Shown here piece after piece: positions 5,660 through 8,684 of a DNA stretch of 8,684 nt (position 1 is the first letter of the stretch; every line of letters starts with the position of its first letter). A program made the translations under genes and the position numbers. This stretch comes from Dehalococcoidia bacterium (GTDB lineage Bacteria; Chloroflexota; Dehalococcoidia; GIF9; AB-539-J10), in NCBI GenBank assembly GCA_030612165.1, contig JAUWOK010000043.1, forward strand, positions 1 to 8,684. The letters are read 5' to 3'. The notes beneath the pieces are model-generated. The model worked only from the letters and a program-made list of their open reading frames with translations, was not told the origin of the DNA and did not search any database.

Positions 5660-7191
5660 TTCTGTACGGTAGACAGAACTCCTACCTTTTCTGTTGAAGT
5701 CCCTCCAAGAGCAAGTGGCATAGTATAGGTCAGTAACACATTATCTCCAGTTACCGCTACCTCTCTGACAAAGTTTCGAATGAAGGATTTTCTTTCAGGC
5801 AGCGAACTATTGTTGAGCAAGTCACGCAAGTCATTGACATAGCGGGACACTATTGCTGGGCTTGCTAACTCCACTCGCCTATCCGATAAGAAGCTTTCAA
5901 TTTCAACCCTTCTGGCTTGCAATTTCTCCTGCTGCTCTCTGAGGTCATGAATTCTAGGCGCAAGAGCACTAAGTTTTATTGTTCCTGTCTCTACGGCATC
6001 GTACAGGCGTTCGAGACGATGGCTGATATTGATAATGTTGTCGGAGCCGGCATTTAGCTCGTCTTGATAAGATTTGGAAGCACTATCCATTTCTTCATTC
6101 ACAAATTTTACAAGCCGAACCAAGCTTTCGTTGGTTAGAATGCGCTCCTTGATTTTGTCTATTACCAGCTTCTCAAATTTGGAGCTGTTTAGATAGTGAG
6201 CAGGGCATGAACCAGATCCTTTTTTAAGTAAAGTTCCACAGACATAATAAGAGAACTGTCCACTTTTGGCATCTACTCCAATAAGAGCTCTACCGCAATA
6301 TCCACAACGAGCAAGCCCACTGAGTAGAAAACGGCTAGCAGCTCTCTTCGGATGTAGCCGAACTGGTGCCCGGTCTCGTAATTGTCTCTGCGCTCTGCCG
6401 AATATGTCCCTATCCACTATTGACGGAAATGCATTCTCGACCCTGATGGGATCTAACCCTCGTTTGCTATTTCGTCCCCAAACAAAGGTCCCCGTATATA
6501 TTTCATTCGCAAGGATGACGCGCACACCGGTTTTCCCCCATTTTCCACCCATAGGTGCACAAATTCCTTTTAGGTTCATTTCCCTCGCAATTTCGCTTAA
6601 ACCTTTGCCGTGAAGTACATCGTGAAATATCGAAGCGACTATGTTTGCCTGACGAGGTTCAATCTCCAGTTTGGTCCTTTCTCTGCCACCATCCTTTACC
6701 TTTACCTTCTTAAAGCCATAAGGAGGCCTTGCAGAAAGGTAGAAGCCGCGGGAAGCACACTCTCGCATTCCCCTCGCTACCTCTTGTCCCAGCCTGTCCG
6801 AATAGTGCTCATCCATACTTTCAATAATTGCCTCCAGAAGACGTCCAGTAGGGCTATCATCAACCGGTTCGCTTATAGATATAACCTGTATGCCATTCTT
6901 CCTCAGCATTGCTTTGTAGACGATGGAGTCTTCTCGACTACGGGCAAAGCGCGAGTATTTCCAGACCAATATCAATCCGAATGGTTTCTCTGGGCGCCTG
7001 GCCAAAGATACCATTTCTTGGAATGCTGGCCTGGCCGTAGTCCTGCCCGTTTCAGCCTTATCGACAAATTCCTTAGCTATCTGATAACCGTGTTTAGCTG
7101 CATGCTCTCTCAGCGCTCTAAATTGTGCTGAGAGAGAAAGGTCGGTATCTTGTTTGCCTGATGATACTCTCGCATAAAGTGCTACCTTCAT
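5602..7191 (-). CDS. Large serine recombinase (site-specific integrase)
   Basis: 529-aa large serine recombinase that cuts and rejoins DNA through a serine-linked intermediate. In order: resolvase catalytic domain (1 to about 145; YARVSS with nucleophile Ser10 and the SRFARSREDS arginines), recombinase domain (about 150-285; PPYGFKKV, ANEIYTGTFVWGRN), zinc ribbon (C296xxC299, C318, C329; LARCGYCGRALIGV), a charged helical stretch likely forming a coiled coil (about 385-435), and a C-terminal tail. ATG 7191 is chosen for the AAAGGAGG site five nucleotides upstream and the standard MKVALYARVS start. The last 18 residues (from G512, GPLWTRTTDPGLIRTVL) are the antisense of tRNA-Ile, so this tail is imposed by the insertion site. 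Its start is 11 nt from the upstream gene's stop, implying coupled translation. Probable role: integration and excision of the element at this tRNA. Confidence 0.93.
   Translation of the reverse strand: MKVALYARVSSGKQDTDLSLSAQFRALREHAAKHGYQIAKEFVDKAETGRTTARPAFQEMVSLARRPEKPFGLILVWKYSRFARSREDSIVYKAMLRKNGIQVISISEPVDDSPTGRLLEAIIESMDEHYSDRLGQEVARGMRECASRGFYLSARPPYGFKKVKVKDGGRERTKLEIEPRQANIVASIFHDVLHGKGLSEIAREMNLKGICAPMGGKWGKTGVRVILANEIYTGTFVWGRNSKRGLDPIRVENAFPSIVDRDIFGRAQRQLRDRAPVRLHPKRAASRFLLSGLARCGYCGRALIGVDAKSGQFSYYVCGTLLKKGSGSCPAHYLNSSKFEKLVIDKIKERILTNESLVRLVKFVNEEMDSASKSYQDELNAGSDNIINISHRLERLYDAVETGTIKLSALAPRIHDLREQQEKLQARRVEIESFLSDRRVELASPAIVSRYVNDLRDLLNNSSLPERKSFIRNFVREVAVTGDNVLLTYTMPLALGGTSTEKVGVLSTVQNGGPLWTRTTDPGLIRTVL
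5660..5678. repeat. Small inverted repeat directly after the tRNA 3' end
   Basis: TTCTGT (5660-5665), a 7-nt gap and ACAGAA (5673-5678) form a 6-bp perfect inverted repeat starting at the first base after the tRNA CCA. It could be a recombinase-binding arm of the attachment site or a weak tRNA terminator. It has no proper T-run behind it. Confidence 0.35.
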
Positions 7192-7202
7192 AAAATCCTC
7201 CT

Positions 7203-8114
7203 TTACATGCCAAGACGTCGGCAAATCCGGCACTGTCCCGGGACTAGCCCCATCATACGTATCTCCTCAATAGCTTTGCTCGCTTTATCGCTTGATCTTC
7301 TGTGTATTTCGCATGTGGTAAGCAATGTATCCGTTGCTTTTGTCTTTTGCAATTCCTTAAGCGCACTAATGATGCTATTCTTGCAATCTTCCTCTTCACT
7401 GCGAGCGATTGCTAGGGTGGTTCCTTCTCCATATTTGACTTCACCCGTGTCATTATCGGCAACAATGTTATTTACTAGCCTATTGATACCGTCAGGATGA
7501 GGTAAATATATGAGGAGATAATCGAAAAGATGGTCAACTGCAGAAGTGAGGAGACAGCGATTGCCCACAATCTTATTTTCCAACTGGTAACCCGTCTTGC
7601 TCCTGAGCAGCTCTGCCAACTTCTGTTTGAGCTTCATCCGCGACTCAATGTGTGAAGAGAGCGTTTTCTTCCAAGCGTTCAAGGCTTTGGGCAAGGGATC
7701 ATGCTTGAGATGTTCCAGCAGTAGCTGCCACCGTGTCTCAGTCTCAATATCCAAAATGACATTCCAGACTCTAGCATCAAGCTCAATTTCATATTGTGCT
7801 TTCCCTCCTGGGAATATTAATGACCCTTCATCGAATTTTCGCCAAGGAATGGCCTGGCTTATAGGAAGAGGCTGAAACACGATCGTTAGTTGTTCCAGCA
7901 AACTCATCAAATCCGCATTGTGCTTGCGTAGTGCCTCCTTCAGCAGGTCAGCGCGGGCAAAGGTAGCATCTCGTTCGCGCTTAGCTTCTTCAATACCCTT
8001 CTTGATGGTTCTGACGTCTCGTTTGTACTTAGTGGCTATGGAAATCTGCGATTTACCTTCATCGTATTCTTTCAACCACACTCTTTTTTCGACCATTGAA
8101 ATTTTTTTTGACAT
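7203..8114 (-). CDS. Unrecognised HTH-like protein coupled to the serine recombinase
   Basis: 303-aa soluble protein; I do not recognise a named family. The N-terminus (about 8-45: EKRVWLKEYDEGKSQISIATKYKRDVRTIKKGIEEA) looks like a homeodomain-type helix-turn-helix similar to transposase or resolvase HTH_23/HTH_38 segments. It is followed by a highly charged helix (45-75), a central part with no known motif, and a C-terminal CxxC in PGQCRICRRLGM (C295, C298). There is no signal peptide or membrane segment. ATG 8114 has GGGAGG four nucleotides upstream. The stop overlaps the ribosome binding region of the recombinase gene, so the two are made together from the promoter at 8173-8200. Plausible roles are a directionality factor or a repressor of its own divergent promoter region. 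Both are inference from context. Confidence 0.75.
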   Translation of the reverse strand: MSKKISMVEKRVWLKEYDEGKSQISIATKYKRDVRTIKKGIEEAKRERDATFARADLLKEALRKHNADLMSLLEQLTIVFQPLPISQAIPWRKFDEGSLIFPGGKAQYEIELDARVWNVILDIETETRWQLLLEHLKHDPLPKALNAWKKTLSSHIESRMKLKQKLAELLRSKTGYQLENKIVGNRCLLTSAVDHLFDYLLIYLPHPDGINRLVNNIVADNDTGEVKYGEGTTLAIARSEEEDCKNSIISALKELQKTKATDTLLTTCEIHRRSSDKASKAIEEIRMMGLVPGQCRICRRLGM

Positions 8115-8162
8115 TTATCCTCCCGAAAGCTTGACACGACTTTTAAGCTGTTTCCTATGTTG

Positions 8163-8180
8163 CATATACCATTTTATATG
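8163..8180. promoter_or_regulatory. 18-bp palindrome over the -10 box (candidate operator)
   Basis: CATATA (8163-8168), six bases, then TATATG (8175-8180) is a perfect 6-6-6 inverted repeat. It covers the -10 box and predicted start of the leftward promoter, the usual place for a repressor dimer site. Confidence 0.5.
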
Positions 8181-8200
8181 TTATTTAGAGCTATTGTCAA
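8173..8200 (-). promoter_or_regulatory. Predicted promoter of the HTH protein-serine recombinase operon
   Basis: The minus strand reads TTGACA (8200-8195), a 16-bp spacer and TATAAA (8178-8173), a 6/6 and 5/6 match. Transcription would start near 8166 and give a leader of about 50 nt carrying GGGAGG before ATG 8114. Confidence 0.65.
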
Positions 8201-8251
8201 GTGTATGGCGTGTGTAAGTATGCGAACAGTCATTTGTTATACTCTAAATAA
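8181..8251. repeat. 10-bp perfect inverted repeat spanning the divergent promoters
   Basis: TTATTTAGAG (8181-8190) and CTCTAAATAA (8242-8251) are exact reverse complements 51 bp apart. The left copy lies in the spacer of the leftward promoter. The right copy lies between the rightward -10 box and the ATG at 8251. The arrangement fits paired operators bound by one regulator. Confidence 0.5.
8235..8243 (+). promoter_or_regulatory. Extended -10 promoter for the rightward genes
   Basis: TGTTATACT has the TGn extension and a 5/6 -10 box (8238-8243). No good -35 box is present at 16-18 bp. The expected start at 8250-8251 coincides with the ATG of the next gene, which would make its mRNA leaderless. 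Confidence 0.45.
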
Positions 8252-8424
8252 TGGCAAAAAGGAAGAAGACCTTGGCAACCAGGTCACAGTGGACATCCGA
8301 TGATACGGAGAGATATGAGCAGGGCCTACAAGCCCTGGCGTATCTGATAGCCAAGGCATATTTGTGTGATACGTGCATTAAGAGCAGGAACAAGACACTT
8401 CCCAGGAGGAGGCCAAAATCTTGA
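8251..8424 (+). CDS. Small basic protein of unknown function, possibly leaderless
   Basis: 57-aa frame from ATG 8251 to TGA 8424. It has a lysine-rich start (MAKRKKTLATRSQW), a middle with amphipathic helix character (TERYEQGLQALAYLIAKAYL), a CxxC (C39, C42: LCDTC) and an arginine-rich end (TLPRRRPKS). There is no recognisable family. No ribosome binding site precedes it, but an extended -10 box lies where a leaderless transcript would begin at the ATG. It is followed after 22 nt by the tyrosine recombinase start, suggesting one transcript. It may be a helper protein, a remnant, or a chance frame. The well-placed promoter and short gap favour a real gene. Confidence 0.45.
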   Translation: MAKRKKTLATRSQWTSDDTERYEQGLQALAYLIAKAYLCDTCIKSRNKTLPRRRPKS

Positions 8425-8446
8425 GCTATATTGGCAGGTGCGATTG

Positions 8447-8684
8447 ATGAAAACCTACCTTGAGCCGGAAGAGGTCAAGCAATTAGAGGAAGCTGCTACC
8501 TGCCTCCGGGATCGGCTGCTTATCAGGTTTCTTTTCCATGTTGGTTGCCGGATATCAGAAGCGCTGGCCCTCAAAGTAGAGGATATAAACATCGAGCAAG
8601 GCACGGTAACAATCCTCCACCTTAAAAGCTGTATCAAGCTGTCCTGCCCTGAGTGCGGGGCAAGGTTGGGGCAGAAGCATAAAT
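8447..8684 (+). CDS. Tyrosine recombinase/phage integrase family protein (3' truncated by the window)
   Basis: The first 79 codons are visible; the gene runs off the right edge. The protein starts directly with the catalytic domain. RDRLLIRFLFHVGCRISEALALKVEDI (about 21-47) is the tyrosine recombinase box with the first catalytic arginine at R35, followed by the beta-strand region GTVTILHLKS (lysine 60). Straight after comes C67-x2-C70 (KLSCPECGARLGQKH), which looks like the first knuckle of a zinc ribbon. The usual N-terminal SAM-like core-binding domain is absent. Because AGGTG lies six nucleotides before ATG 8447 and TGA stops the upstream gene at 8424, this start looks genuine. The remaining catalytic residues (H-x-x-R, Y) lie outside the window. 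It probably belongs to the same mobile region as the divergent serine recombinase. Confidence 0.8.
   Translation, partial: MKTYLEPEEVKQLEEAATCLRDRLLIRFLFHVGCRISEALALKVEDINIEQGTVTILHLKSCIKLSCPECGARLGQKHK

Noticed and set aside
6610..7131. 173-codon plus-strand frame across the recombinase N-terminal half
   Set aside because: Antisense shadow of the well-supported serine recombinase catalytic domain.
8181..8251. The 10-bp inverted repeat as transposon ends
   Set aside because: Only 71 bp are enclosed, with no gene inside and no visible target duplication; promoter overlap favours a regulatory role.
8455..8637. 60-codon minus-strand frame at the right edge
   Set aside because: Antisense of the tyrosine recombinase catalytic box, without promoter or ribosome binding site.
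1..8684. CRISPR array or long tandem repeats
   Set aside because: No regularly spaced repeated units were seen anywhere in the window.

Overview
The window looks like a chromosomal segment from a low-to-mid GC Gram-positive bacterium of the Clostridia type. The reasons are strong GGAGG-type ribosome binding sites, GTG and TTG starts, a ComFC/long-HPF pair, recA directly followed by recX, and a sodium-pump decarboxylase beta subunit. The exact genus cannot be read from the sequence.

Region 1 (1-5441) is housekeeping DNA. It begins with the 3' end of dnaE (+). Convergent to it is a minus-strand operon read from about 2340 down to 805: a small zinc-ribbon protein, ComFC, and the long-form ribosome hibernation factor HPF. 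A compact divergent promoter region (about 2310-2493) separates this operon from recA-recX (+). In it the two predicted -35 boxes overlap, and a long AT-rich hairpin lies in the putative recA leader. Convergent to recX is a two-gene minus-strand unit with a tiny OadG-like membrane subunit (54 aa) and an OadB-type Na+-pumping decarboxylase beta subunit. No carboxyltransferase or biotin-carrier gene is visible.

Region 2 (5540-8684) begins with a tRNA-Ile(GAT) gene that has its own promoter. It appears to be the insertion point of a mobile element. A large serine recombinase gene runs towards the tRNA on the opposite strand and ends inside it, so its last 18 residues are the antisense of the tRNA 3' half. 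Immediately upstream, with its stop 11 nt from the recombinase start, is an unrecognised 303-aa protein with a helix-turn-helix-like N-terminus and a terminal CxxC. The pair has a good sigma-A-type promoter (TTGACA-16-TATAAA). The upstream intergenic region (8115-8250) carries an 18-bp palindrome over that -10 box. It also carries a 10-bp perfect inverted repeat that touches both divergent promoters. Rightward from it run a 57-aa small protein, possibly leaderless, and the start of a tyrosine recombinase. That recombinase seems to lack the usual N-terminal DNA-binding domain and carries a CxxC knuckle just after the beta-hairpin lysine region. The window ends within it.

The most interesting part is therefore the tRNA-Ile-associated module: a serine recombinase, a coupled HTH protein, a shared divergent operator region and a second recombinase of different chemistry. 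The other attachment site is not in the window, so the extent and cargo of the element are unknown.
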